DNA from: Macrolepiota albuminosa | Lineage: Eukaryota > Basidiomycota > Agaricomycetes > Agaricales > Agaricaceae | Assembly: GCA_027475525.1 (NCBI GenBank) | Contig: JAMWFC010000077.1 | Coordinates: forward strand, 930,001 to 994,000 | Length of the DNA stretch: 64,000 nt | Direction: 5' to 3' | Part shown: piece after piece, positions 43,008 through 53,395 of the stretch | Numbering within the stretch: position 1 is the first letter of the stretch | Layout of the letters: each line of letters opens with the position of its first letter | Made by a program: the position numbers and the translations under genes | The notes under the pieces: generated by a model | The model's input: the letters and a program-made list of their open reading frames with translations, nothing else | The model's database searches: none | What the model was told of the DNA's origin: nothing

Positions 43008-43358
43008 CTAGGAAATTACCCTCCGCAGGATGACATCACGTTCGGAAGGTCCCGAAGCTGCTAAATGAAGTACTCGTTCCTTCAAACCCCTTGTTTCTTT
43101 ATACTTGACAATAGTATGACGTGGAACATGGTGAAGTGTAACACCACTAGCGTAGACGTCTGGAAAATACGGCAACGATGGGAAATAGCTTATTGGTGAA
43201 AGAGGCAGATGATCTACACCAGGCTTCCCCGATCTCTCATATACAGTGCAAATCGATTTGTCAATGCAATACGGTAACTTTGTCCATTTGAGTTTGCCGA
43301 GTAAAGTGTTTGGGGCAGTGATGGTCAACTAGTGTCCTTACCTTGGTCCTTCGGACAT
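43008..43358 (-). CDS. Small hypothetical protein, possibly a truncated gene
   Basis: The frame ending at 43008 has coding character (LPLSPISYFPSLPYFPDVY ... LKERVL). A short first exon could start at ATG 43358 with a GTAAGG donor at 43341, but the phases do not join cleanly. It may be the truncated N-terminus of a kinase or aminoglycoside-phosphotransferase-like protein. That is only an impression. Confidence 0.35.
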
Positions 43359-43522
43359 TCGATAAGTAGCTAAACCCACAAAAACATGAACATTGTCATA
43401 CTGTTATCATCTACCATAGAACAACTCTCCGTCCAGACAGCCACCTGATTATTGATTCTCTCTAGAAAACGATTTAGAATGATCACATCGTACGCTACCT
43501 GCACATACAGTTTCATGCGAAG

Positions 43523-46500
43523 TTATGATCCCATAAACTGTGCGAGGATCGTAAGATCCGGATCGCGGATCTGCCTCCCCCGAATAGGTCCTTCAAAGGC
43601 GGTCGAGAGTGACGTGGACGGCTGTTGCATTTGGGGTGAATAACCTTCCCCTGCAGGTGGCGAATATGAGTCAAAGGTTGGCAAAAAAGGTGCATCCGAG
43701 AGCGGCTCCCCGCCTAACATAGTCAGGAAACTGGAAGGGTCTATGACCTGGGCCATTGTTTTATTTCCCGTCAGAATATCCACATTACTGCCTGTATTCG
43801 CACTGAAACTTGAGCTTGCATCAAACACGCCGCTATGCAAAGTGGTGCCAAAGTCTATGTCCATGCTCAAGTCAACCATATCATCGGAACCTATCCCGCT
43901 GAAGTTCTGGAACAAAGGAGACCTATCGTTGCCTGTTCTAGGGCTTGAAGGGGCATAGTCAATCGACCATGACGACGAAGATCGATTGAACACCAGATTA
44001 GGGATTGAACTTGAGCGTGGGAGGGGGATTGAAGGGGATTGAGGTTGAGAATGGGACTTGACAGGAGGGATCTGGTTGTAATGGCTTGACGAACCTAACT
44101 TTGGGAGACCTGTCTGGATTGTTGTGACACTTGACCGACCCCGAAAACCCTCATCCCTCGACATCGACCGTCGTTGTGACGATGAGTGGTGGGAATGCCG
44201 CAAGGAGCCACTGTAAGAGTGAGGCGAAGTCGAGGGTCCTCCATCGCCTTGCTGTTGATTCTGACTTTGATTCTGTGGGACAGCACCCGACATCACGTCT
44301 GCACGAATCGCACGTTTTTCGAGGAGAGGTTTAAGCTGCTCCTGCAGTAAGCGCCTGAGGATATCGCCGATGTTCATAGCACATTGCCACGACTTGCCGA
44401 TCTCAAAGAGGTATTCCACACATAGCTGGGTTTGCGCGAGAGCATGCTTAAGCGACTCTTGAGCTACACGAAGTCCTATGGCCGCCTGAACAGCACCCAG
44501 TAGATAGATCGTACCAGCCGAGAAGGCAGTTTGAACGAGGGTAATGGGTGTGTACCGGAGGGTATACAGGGAACGCCATGTCCCTAGGAGCTCAACGATA
44601 TTCTCAGCTGCCCGTTTGCATAGCTTAGAAAGTAATGCGATCAGGTCGCTAAGGTCAGAAACATCAGTACCATACCTTGACATGATCTATTTCACGATCT
44701 GTTGAACGGTGCTTGCGATTGTAAAAGGGCCGATGGAGGAGTATGAAAAACCACCAATATGTGCAGTGCATCATTAGTCGGTGGGGTGTAGCCGTTGGTC
44801 GAGACTTGAGAGTGATGTCGAGATCGGGGGTGAGATTACTCTTCCAGGTGTTCAGTTGCAAGCTGCGAGTCAACGCGAGCTCATGAAATATCGCAGAGAG
44901 GAAGAAGAAAAGACATACTCGATATTGCTTATGAGTTCATGGTTGACCTCATGCCTCACGCTAGCGTTGTTAAGACCATTTCTGCAAAAATCAAAATCAA
45001 TATACGACATTTTGATGCCACGACACTTACACGACATCCATGATGCGCCTAGCAATCATCAAAAGCTCGCAAGAAGCAGAAAACGTTTTTGAAAGGTAGT
45101 TCGGCTGTGGAGCTAGACCTGAGGGTGGATGGCACCATGGCACTAGATCAAATTCGGCATCGACAATTGGTATAGGTATGCGTTTTAACTGAGCCGAAGA
45201 GAACGGTATACTGAAGTCACGTCCAACATACAGCGACCAACAAACATCCTACAATTGGATGGTATTAGGCAAGCATTGTGATTGGGACTTGAAACTACCT
45301 CCCTGGGTAAAAATGGTCCAGAACGCCCAGTTCCTGTCAAACGTGTCATTTTCTGTCAAGAGTCCGGACTTGACCCAGGCAGAACAATCGATACTGAGGC
45401 CAACTGAACAATTACTTTACTCATGTACCATGTATCCTAAGAGTCGAAAAACTCACGAGCCTGACTCATCCTGGCACTCATCCCTAGAAGCAAGTGTAAG
45501 AAAATGCATGTCACAAGCTGAACGGACCATGTCCACATACCGAAATAAAGGTATCCAAGTGTCTGCTCTCCTAGACCAGAGTGATAACTTCCCAAACATG
45601 ACAAAGCATGGACAACACTGATGTTGGGTTGCTGGCACTCCGTCTCGACATAGCTTTTGGCGAGGGCAGCAAATGTTTGACGGGCCTTCAGGTCACGTAT
45701 TCGAGGATCATCAGAGAAGGCCGTAGCAACAGCAAGAAGGGAATTATGGAGCATCGGAGAGTAATGAACAGTTTTAGGAAGTGTCTGGGAGCGTGGAGTA
45801 CTTAGTGTTTCATGCATGTCACGTAAAAACAGGTCTGGCACAATCCGGAGGCACCAAGATGTAAAGAATTTGAAGACGAGGTCGATTAACCTGAAGTTAA
45901 ATTGAGAAGAGACGTCGTACATCAAATCTAGACCTTACTTGTCATGCTCTTTGCGGTCAAGGGGGACGGACGTAGGTAGATATCGTGACCAGTCAAAATC
46001 GGGATTATAATTTTTGTCATCAAGACCATCGACAAGTAGGGCAAAACGAGGGGATTTAGGATCAGGCGGAAAACGAGACGTTGATATAGATATAGGAAAT
46101 TCGGGGGCAAAGCGGAATACCGCTGTATTCCCATGCAAAAGTAGATTGCCCTCGTCGAGCTATGAATGTGGGTATCAGATTTTCTGAATGAAAGATGAAC
46201 ATGCATATGCACTTTTAGATTCCTTGTGGGCAGACATAGCTCCTGAGAGAAAAGACGATCCTCATCTCTGGAATCATCGTTCTCTTCAACATCAACCTCG
46301 TCCGCTAGAATTATCCCTTCGGCGTCCCTGGGTCTGAACTGCAGATAGGACTCGCCATTGTCTTGACTACCACCGTGTTCTCGCCTGCACTTCTCCAGCA
46401 TAGACTCGAGAAGATTGACATACTCTTCGAGTGCGTCGGCACGTTTTCGCATCGCCTCAAAATGAGCTTCTGTTCGTGGTTTCCGACCGGTTTCTCTACC

Positions 46501-46784
46501 CCAGGAACACTGTAAAACGTGGTTTGCAAGAACAAATAGGTATGTTCCGAGTATTTTTCACCTCATCTTGCCGTCCAGTTGTCGTACAAGGTCCACAAAT
46601 TGGCTTGATTCCATCGCACTTGGTCTTCCTTCAAGTTTGATTTTGACAATCATCAGTAAGCAAAATAAGCAACAATTAGTAAGTATCCTTACTTTCCTCT
46701 GCAGACACTGCAAGCTTGCGCTGCGTAGGTTCCCCGACCACGAACGGTGCTGTTGGAGGTTCGCTTTGTTGAGTCAACCTTCAT
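43523..46784 (-). CDS. Zn2Cys6 fungal transcription factor
   Basis: The start is ATG 46784. The first two exons give a complete binuclear zinc cluster, C-x2-C-x6-C-x6-C-x2-C-x8-C (ACSVCRGKKTKC ... CGPC ... ECSW). Next comes a linker and coiled coil (ADALEEYVNLLESMLEKCR), then the fungal transcription-factor middle homology region: exons around 46100 and 45437-45925, with VHYSPMLHNSLLAVATAFSD and ALSCLGSYHSGLGEQTLGYLYFGM. The last exon ends at 43523 and holds helices (TYLLGAVQAA type), then a Gln/Ser/Pro-rich tail of about 250 residues. The arrangement is most like the NirA-type group of regulators known in Agaricomycetes. It would bind CGG-type DNA sites in the nucleus. Target genes are unknown. 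Confidence 0.88.
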
Positions 46785-47803
46785 GGCCTCTCGGAGTTTC
46801 TCTTTCGACTCTAATTTTGATCGATCAACCGCGTAACTTATATATAGGACTCTGACTCGTTCTCATTCTTGATGGTCTACACGGAGTACTGCAACTCCTG
46901 AGATTCTTGTAAAAGGACCAGCTATAAGCGTTGCTTCACAGCCTTTCAGCGATGAAGGACGCGCGTTACCATATTATTCAAAGAAGCTTCAACAATTTTA
47001 TAGGACCTCCAAGCTACTACACGGAAGGAGAGAGATAATCCCGTGTCCGGATCATGCATATGAAATTGCGGGACCCTGGACCCCTCTAATAACTGGTTGA
47101 GCAGGATCCACGTGGTTGATGTGGTTGACTCCGACAAAGAGGCTGCCGTACTTATGTGGCCGCAGGCTAAGACAATAACGCTCAAGCTTTTTGATATCGT
47201 CATTGTTCAGATATCTGTGCGTTCCATGGGACAAGCATCCATGATTGCTACAGCATACAGTCTCACAACATATATTCGTGAAATGAAGTGAGCTTGGGGG
47301 AAAAATAGAGACATTTAACATAGAACATTGATAGAGCCTGACAAAGCGAATTTGTACCAGCGGAGGTAAATTGAGATCACTTGTCGGACAGTGGGTTTTT
47401 CATCTCGAAATCGACCCGTTTTAAGGACATCCAGACTTGATCGATATTCTCAGTACTGACTCCTCCGAGTCGCACATTGGACCTACTCGTCGGTGGCATT
47501 TGTCAAAGATCTAGGAACCCAAATCCTCAAGCAACATTCCATTCTTGGATCTATATGGCTTGTGGGACAGCTTGTGCGCACGGCAACCACATACATCACC
47601 AGCATAGTATCAGTAGTGTTTACCATTTATTCCCAACCCCCAGTCAAAATTCGAATACAATCATGAGCAGGGTCACATTCCATTACTTGTCGACTGCGTA
47701 AAATTACGCGCGATCTAGCATCAAATGGTCACGCGAGAGACGGAGCTTTTCAGGATGTGGATAACTCAGCACGGCGAAAGTTCATAGGTGTCCCATTATT
47801 TGA
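46785..47803. other. Intergenic region, no confident gene
   Basis: About 1 kb. Two overlapping minus-strand frames (47321-47052 and 47203-46946) show no recognisable domain or splice chain. The bases next to 46784 are probably the promoter of the Zn2Cys6 gene. Confidence 0.4.
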
Positions 47804-48446
47804 TCATCCATGTCCGAAATATGAGAGGTTTGTAGGAAGGCGGAGGTGAAGATCCGTGAAGATCCTATATATCGCATGCGAGGAGATGCCACATTCGATA
47901 AGATACTCTGGCTGTACTCCCCACCCCAGCAAGTCCAATACAACATCTTTCGCGATTTCAAGTTCTTCATCAGAGACTGGAGACAAATGAGAATCTATAA
48001 CCCAGAGAAAAGACGTGGTTCGCACGTGCAAAGAGCGTGTTTGCAACTGATACACCTGGGTTTGGATCAGGGGCTGCAGCGGAAGTTGGATGAGAGGAGT
48101 CTGTTTGAAGGTGTTCTTCTGAGCCATCAAGTGACTTCAAGGTTTCTACATCAGGGGTACTTGGCTTCAAGTTCGGCACCACGTTGTCTTCCTGTTCGTG
48201 CCCCACTTCATCGACTCTCCTCCCATCTTTAAAATACGATTCGCGTTTGTCAGCCGCCTCTCCCCTGCCATTCACGGCCTCAGCTTCCTTCAGATTAGTC
48301 TCGTCTGCAATCTCCCCGTCCTCCAAATCGGTCGACGTCTTTTGCGTATTCCCAGAGCTTTCTATAGGCACTGTATGGGTAGACCTTGACTCTTCTGAGA
48401 GAGATGAGCTCGCTGTAGAAGAAAGAGAACGGCGAGCGCGCGACAT
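47804..48446 (-). CDS. Small hypothetical protein, conserved-looking C-terminus
   Basis: ATG 48446 opens a Ser/Glu/Asp-rich disordered N-terminus. An intron of about 30-40 bases near 48020-47990 leads to a second exon with LDLLGWGVQPEYLIECGISS ... YRIFTDLHLRLP, ending at 47804. The second part reads as a compact helical domain. I have an impression that similar sequences occur in other Agaricomycetes as proteins without known function. It has no visible membrane segment or signal. Confidence 0.6.
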
Positions 48447-48856
48447 GATTGCATATGATGTAGTTACTGGAGTGTTCGAAAAGTGGCTGTGTCGCGTCTA
48501 GGCAACCATCAGTTCGGGCCGCTCTTCCATATCAGTTGGCATTCGAGTATTCTCAACCCATGAAGAAATTGGGAACAGTGTCATATCAAATTCCAGTCCT
48601 GAATAAGAACTAACGTAGCACTAAAGGTGGATTGATCGGCTATACTTCATCAAGGAGAGCCTCGCATTGAGCAGCGATTGTCTTCATTGAAAAGTAGAGG
48701 GATGTCAGCTTGACGTAGTTCCGTATGATCAAAGCTGTTACAGTCTTCGTCCCAGCAACATGAAGAGTTCGTAAAACGAGGGTTTCAAGGATGAATATAG
48801 ATAGGTAAAGCTAGGCAAATGCAGACAGCTAGAGAACATACCAAGGGTACGTTGTA
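48447..48856. other. Spacer between two minus-strand genes
   Basis: Promoter side of the gene at 48446 and 3' side of the 7TM gene. No exon is seen. Confidence 0.4.
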
Positions 48857-50085
48857 CTACATAAGGCTCAGACCAGGATCACTCTTCGAAGTCACAAGGT
48901 CGGAAGGCAGCTGCGGCGGAGAATCAGATATGCCACCCAAGCGAACTTGAGATTCTCACTCTTCGAAGTCACAAGGTCGGAAGGCAGCTGCGGCGGAGAA
49001 TCAGATATGCCACCCAAGCGAACTTGAGATTCGATGCAAGCGGGTGCAGATTGTACGGTTTCAAGCGGTGATTTCTCCTGCTCCTCCTGAACGATGAACT
49101 CGGAGCACTGTATGCGTGCGGGGACGAGACCGGGGATTGCAAATAACAAGACAGCGAGGACCTCAGGGAGTGCCAAAAGAGGGTACCAAAGATGTTCGTT
49201 GTTCGCTCTAGAACGGTCTCCTGCAGTCGCTGCGTCATATACCTCGCGTACGAAAAGTAGAATGGAGATTCCCATGAGTATCTGGGTTCCATATCGTGCA
49301 CCGAAGTTGGTCTGAGACCGTGAATGACCCGCGCCTGATCAAACAGATCACAAAATATCATTAATTCGTAAAGGAAGAGCTGAACGTTGAGACATACTAC
49401 GTGTTCCTGTTTTAGAAAGTATTACCGTCTGGCATGCGAGGTACAAGATGATGACAAGGAATAGGACAGCGCTGGCAATGTGCAGGGAGTTTCCAGCCGA
49501 GATGGTATCAGAGTCATCAGATGTATACACTTGAGACAAGCCGACACTGCCTATGACGACAGCAGTGAGGATCAAAAGACGATAGAGCGCATGGTAACGC
49601 AGTATCCTGGACATCGGCCGGTTCAAATGGGCATACAAGCAGTTGATTAACAGGTTGTGAACGTAGACAGTCTCGCTAATACATGGGTCAGCCACCGATA
49701 CGCTAATAACGAGGAACACTTGCAGGTCGAAGAGGAGCTGGTTCACAGCGTTCAACAACGGAAAGAAGCCGATACTAGTGAGTATCTCCTCTCCTATCAA
49801 CAACCCGACGTTCATTGTCGCTGATCCTGCTATAACACCGCGCAGGATAAAAGATGTCAAACGAACTGGATGGTCCATGAGTGTCATATTATAGAAATAA
49901 GCTTAAATGAAGTGCAACGTACTCGCACAGAAAAATGACAAGATACGATAGACGCGACTTTGAAACCTAACCCATTGAACAATAAAGCCAGCGAGGAAGA
50001 CGAAGTAAAGCGCAGCAAGGACAGCAGCAGCAGGGACAGATATAATGTCTTCGAAGTAGACCTGTTGTGCCGCTGTGTTACTCAT
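48857..50085 (-). CDS. Multi-pass membrane protein, fungal, uncharacterised
   Basis: ATG 50085 begins MSNTAAQQVYFEDIISVP. Exons run to about 49914, then about 49864-49397, then from 49339 to TAG 48857. Six to seven hydrophobic segments are visible, such as AAAVLAALYFVFLAGFIVQW, ILTSIGFFPLLNAVNQLLF, LLILTAVVIGSVGLS, SAVLFLVIILYLACQT, ILMGISILLFV and LPEVLAVLLFAIPGLVPA. An RGVIAGS...VGLLIGEEIL segment resembles fungal RTA1/DUF7702-like membrane proteins. The acidic cytoplasmic tail is disturbed by the 77-base duplication 48879-49032; one copy gives the stop at 48857. Confidence 0.6.
48879..49032. repeat. Exact 77-base tandem duplication (5 of 5)
   Basis: 48879-48955 is repeated at 48956-49032, in the last exon of the membrane protein gene. 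Confidence 0.9.
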
Positions 50086-50705
50086 GATATTGAGACAAGT
50101 TGACAAGGGCAAAGAAAAAGATTTCCGTGGTTGACCGACAATTTATGTGCTGGAAAAGTCTCACATAACTGACAGCCTCAACCTTTGAAAGGGTCCAAAG
50201 GAGTACATGGATAAAATCTACGAGGCCGTGGCTGACAGAAATTGATGTACTGGTGTTCACTGCTTCGACAAATCGATAGAAATTCGAAGCAGGCATCAGA
50301 ACGAGGACTATAGGGTTGAAACCAAGGCTTTATGAACGGAAGAGAATCATCCTTCCTGCAATTGAAAAGACGAGGATCTTGTAAAATTGATGTATTAATA
50401 TTGCTTGTTTTCTCGTATTACAAAGACACACTACCAAAAAAAGACTGAACAAATGCACCATAAGGTTAGGGTTAGGACGGTGCAGAAGCGAAAAAAAAAG
50501 CGCCTGCCCAGCCAGAGTGGCCGGATCAGGACAGGAAAATATTAAGACGGTGCATGAGCCGAAGCCCATACAAGCCGCAGCCACTCCCTGTATGGACAGG
50601 GTCGCCGTGCTATGGAGAGTCTCCACGGCCCACAAACCCGGGTACATGAAGGGGCTTGTGCCATCAAGGTAAGTATGAAGTGCTAAGGTTTTGAAGCGTA
50701 GCTTA
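50086..50705. other. Spacer with a short telomere-like motif
   Basis: No confident gene. GGTTAGGGTTAGG at 50464-50476 is two copies of the fungal telomere word and is probably chance or a small interstitial trace. Confidence 0.4.
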
Positions 50706-50707
50706 TA

Positions 50708-51735
50708 AGGTAGGGGACGTGAGGTACTCGCACGCTTAGTCAGAATGCTTAGTAAGCGCCAAGAGCGGCAAAAAAGCCAAGTTTCGAAAACCAAAAAAAT
50801 TATATAGAGGATAGGAAAGACTAGACAGCTCCAGATGACAGATAATAAGAAGCAATTTTCTTTTCATATTCCTCCTTCAGTTCCCTTGCAATTTCTGGAG
50901 GCAATGTACGATGTCCATGGTATTTCCAATTAGCCCAGGCTGCTTGTGGTCCTGCGCTTTGCTGCATAGTATCGCTTTGTTCGAGCTGAATTTCCGAGAT
51001 AGTGGTGAGGCCGATTAGGTTTTTCACCTTTTGCAGCTCTCTCAGCCTCGATAGCAACTTTCTGTGCCTCGTGAAGGATCCTTGAAAATTGCAGAATCTC
51101 CTTCTCCTGGACCTTCTCTAGCTCATCGTCATCTTCTTCAAGGTCAGAGTCTTCATCTCCGTTACTCTGTACATCATTTTCATCATCATCTTTCCAGAAA
51201 ACAAGCTCAAGAGGTTTATCATCTTCGATTTGAGGCTGGGGACAAGGGTCGATATCCTCAGAGTCAGAACTAGAAAATGTGTCCGATTTCTTGGTGGATT
51301 TTGCTTGGGAAAGGTTCTCCAGACGTGCCTGCTTTGCTTTCAATCGTCTTCCCATTGTTTTGGGCGTGCTTTAGCTTAAATTCCACTCGCAAATTCACCC
51401 CCTCTCTCCTTGAACCTCGCTCCGATGGATCACGTGATTGCTTAGTAAGTGGCCAAATTCTGGTCGTCCCCTTCTCCTGATTTTCTGTTTTCTGTCTCAA
51501 ACGCATCGAAAGGTGATATTTTCAAGTTTTTCATGAATTGTTTAAAGTTACTATATCTCACCCATATGTATCATATTTTAAAAATTGAAAGCTACGAATT
51601 CCGCCAAACCCTCAACACAATGTTTTCTAGGACCAATTTATCTGCTATTCGACGTGTGGTTGAAGAATTTGAGCTCGTTGTCAACACCCGTTCAAGCTTA
51701 TGTAAGGGGGTGCGGGTACCTCGCGTCCCCTACCT
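50708..51735 (-). mobile_element. TA-flanked inverted-repeat element, copy 1
   Basis: 1028 bases with ends AGGTAGGGGACG...CGTCCCCTACCT and TA directly outside both (50706-50707 and 51736-51737). It carries a 141-codon frame on the minus strand. It appears the same as copy 2 (52368-53395) in opposite orientation. The TA target and terminal inverted repeats fit a Tc1/mariner-like element without its transposase core. Confidence 0.85.
50930..51355 (-). CDS. Frame inside TA element copy 1, N-terminal part of a transposon protein
   Basis: 141 residues: a basic start, an acidic middle (GDEDSDLEEDDDELE) and then YLGNSARTKRYYAAKRR. The last motif resembles the segment just before the catalytic part of Tc1/mariner-like transposases from basidiomycetes, as far as I recall. 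No DDE core follows in the 1028-base element, so it looks like an internal-deletion derivative. A second overlapping frame (51057-50821) may encode its altered end. Confidence 0.55.
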   Translation of the reverse strand: MGRRLKAKQARLENLSQAKSTKKSDTFSSSDSEDIDPCPQPQIEDDKPLELVFWKDDDENDVQSNGDEDSDLEEDDDELEKVQEKEILQFSRILHEAQKVAIEAERAAKGEKPNRPHHYLGNSARTKRYYAAKRRTTSSLG

Positions 51736-51737
51736 TA

Positions 51738-52059
51738 TTGTACGAATGACGCGCACGGACCACATACCAAACAACCGTGCATCATTTTTGGCGGAGTTTT
51801 ACGCAAGAGAATGTTTCAGGCACCTGGTCGGCACTCAGGCTCTTCCTGCTTTAAGATTTTACTTCTACTTCATGTTTGCTGCAGCTTTATTGGTGGTGTG
51901 GCATAATGAAACTTTAATCAGGATCGCCGATTGTTTGTAGACGGATGTATGTATAGAATGAGGCGCACTGAGACAAAACAGGTGTCATATTTATAAAGGA
52001 AAAGCAAATTGGGGCCTGTTGCTCATCCCTATTATCTCAGCACTCGCTATTCGCTCAGC
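51738..52059. other. Spacer between copy 1 and the Crinkler-like start
   Basis: Probable promoter of the Crinkler-like gene. No other gene is seen. Confidence 0.4.
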
Positions 52060-52367
52060 ATGGCAACACCATCATCACTGCCGACAGAGAGCAAGATCCT
52101 CACTCTTGAAGGGCACTTTTCTGGCAAAGATTATCTCATCAAGTTGGAGATCGATTGGCTGAAGAAAGTTAGTGCCTTGAAGGAAAGCATCAAGGAGAAA
52201 TTCAAGAACACACTCGAGGAATTCGATGCCCACGAGCTCATCCTCTACAAGCTTGGAGACAGTGGAGTCAACTATGATGGATTACTTGTTTACTGCCAAA
52301 TTGCCTCAAACACTGTTGACAAGGTGTTCTGTTACTAGCATTCACCTCCATACGACCTTGATGCTTA

Positions 52368-53395
52368 AGGTAGGGGACGCGAGGTACCCGCACCCCCTTA
52401 CATAAGCTTGAACGGGTGTTGACAACGAGCTCAAATTCTTCAACCACACGTCGAATAGCAGATAAATTGGTCCTAGAAAACATTGTGTTGAGGGTTTGGC
52501 GGAATTCGTAGCTTTCAATTTTTAAAATATGATACATATGGGTGAGATATAGTAACTTTAAACAATTCATGAAAAACTTGAAAATATCACCTTTCGATGC
52601 GTTTGAGACAGAAAACAGAAAATCAGGAGAAGGGGACGACCAGAATTTGGCCACTTACTAAGCAATCACGTGATCCATCGGAGCGAGGTTCAAGGAGAGA
52701 GGGGGTGAATTTGCGAGTGGAATTTAAGCTAAAGCACGCCCAAAACAATGGGAAGACGATTGAAAGCAAAGCAGGCACGTCTGGAGAACCTTTCCCAAGC
52801 AAAATCCACCAAGAAATCGGACACATTTTCTAGTTCTGACTCTGAGGATATCGACCCTTGTCCCCAGCCTCAAATCGAAGATGATAAACCTCTTGAGCTT
52901 GTTTTCTGGAAAGATGATGATGAAAATGATGTACAGAGTAACGGAGATGAAGACTCTGACCTTGAAGAAGATGACGATGAGCTAGAGAAGGTCCAGGAGA
53001 AGGAGATTCTGCAATTTTCAAGGATCCTTCACGAGGCACAGAAAGTTGCTATCGAGGCTGAGAGAGCTGCAAAAGGTGAAAAACCTAATCGGCCTCACCA
53101 CTATCTCGGAAATTCAGCTCGAACAAAGCGATACTATGCAGCAAAGCGCAGGACCACAAGCAGCCTGGGCTAATTGGAAATACCATGGACATCGTACATT
53201 GCCTCCAGAAATTGCAAGGGAACTGAAGGAGGAATATGAAAAGAAAATTGCTTCTTATTATCTGTCATCTGGAGCTGTCTAGTCTTTCCTATCCTCTATA
53301 TAATTTTTTTGGTTTTCGAAACTTGGCTTTTTTGCCGCTCTTGGCGCTTACTAAGCATTCTGACTAAGCGTGCGAGTACCTCACGTCCCCTACCT
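52368..53395 (+). mobile_element. TA-flanked inverted-repeat element, copy 2, inside the Crinkler-like gene
   Basis: 1028 bases, exactly the length of copy 1 and its reverse complement as far as compared, with TA at 52366-52367 and 53396-53397. It lies in the second exon of the Crinkler-like gene. The two copies face each other across 632 bases. Confidence 0.88.
52748..53173 (+). CDS. Frame inside TA element copy 2
   Basis: The same 141-residue protein as in copy 1, letter for letter, so the two copies are very recent or have been homogenised. No transposase core follows. Confidence 0.55.
   Translation: MGRRLKAKQARLENLSQAKSTKKSDTFSSSDSEDIDPCPQPQIEDDKPLELVFWKDDDENDVQSNGDEDSDLEEDDDELEKVQEKEILQFSRILHEAQKVAIEAERAAKGEKPNRPHHYLGNSARTKRYYAAKRRTTSSLG

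Noticed and set aside
50464..50476. Interstitial telomere
   Set aside because: Only two TTAGGG words, too few to separate from chance.
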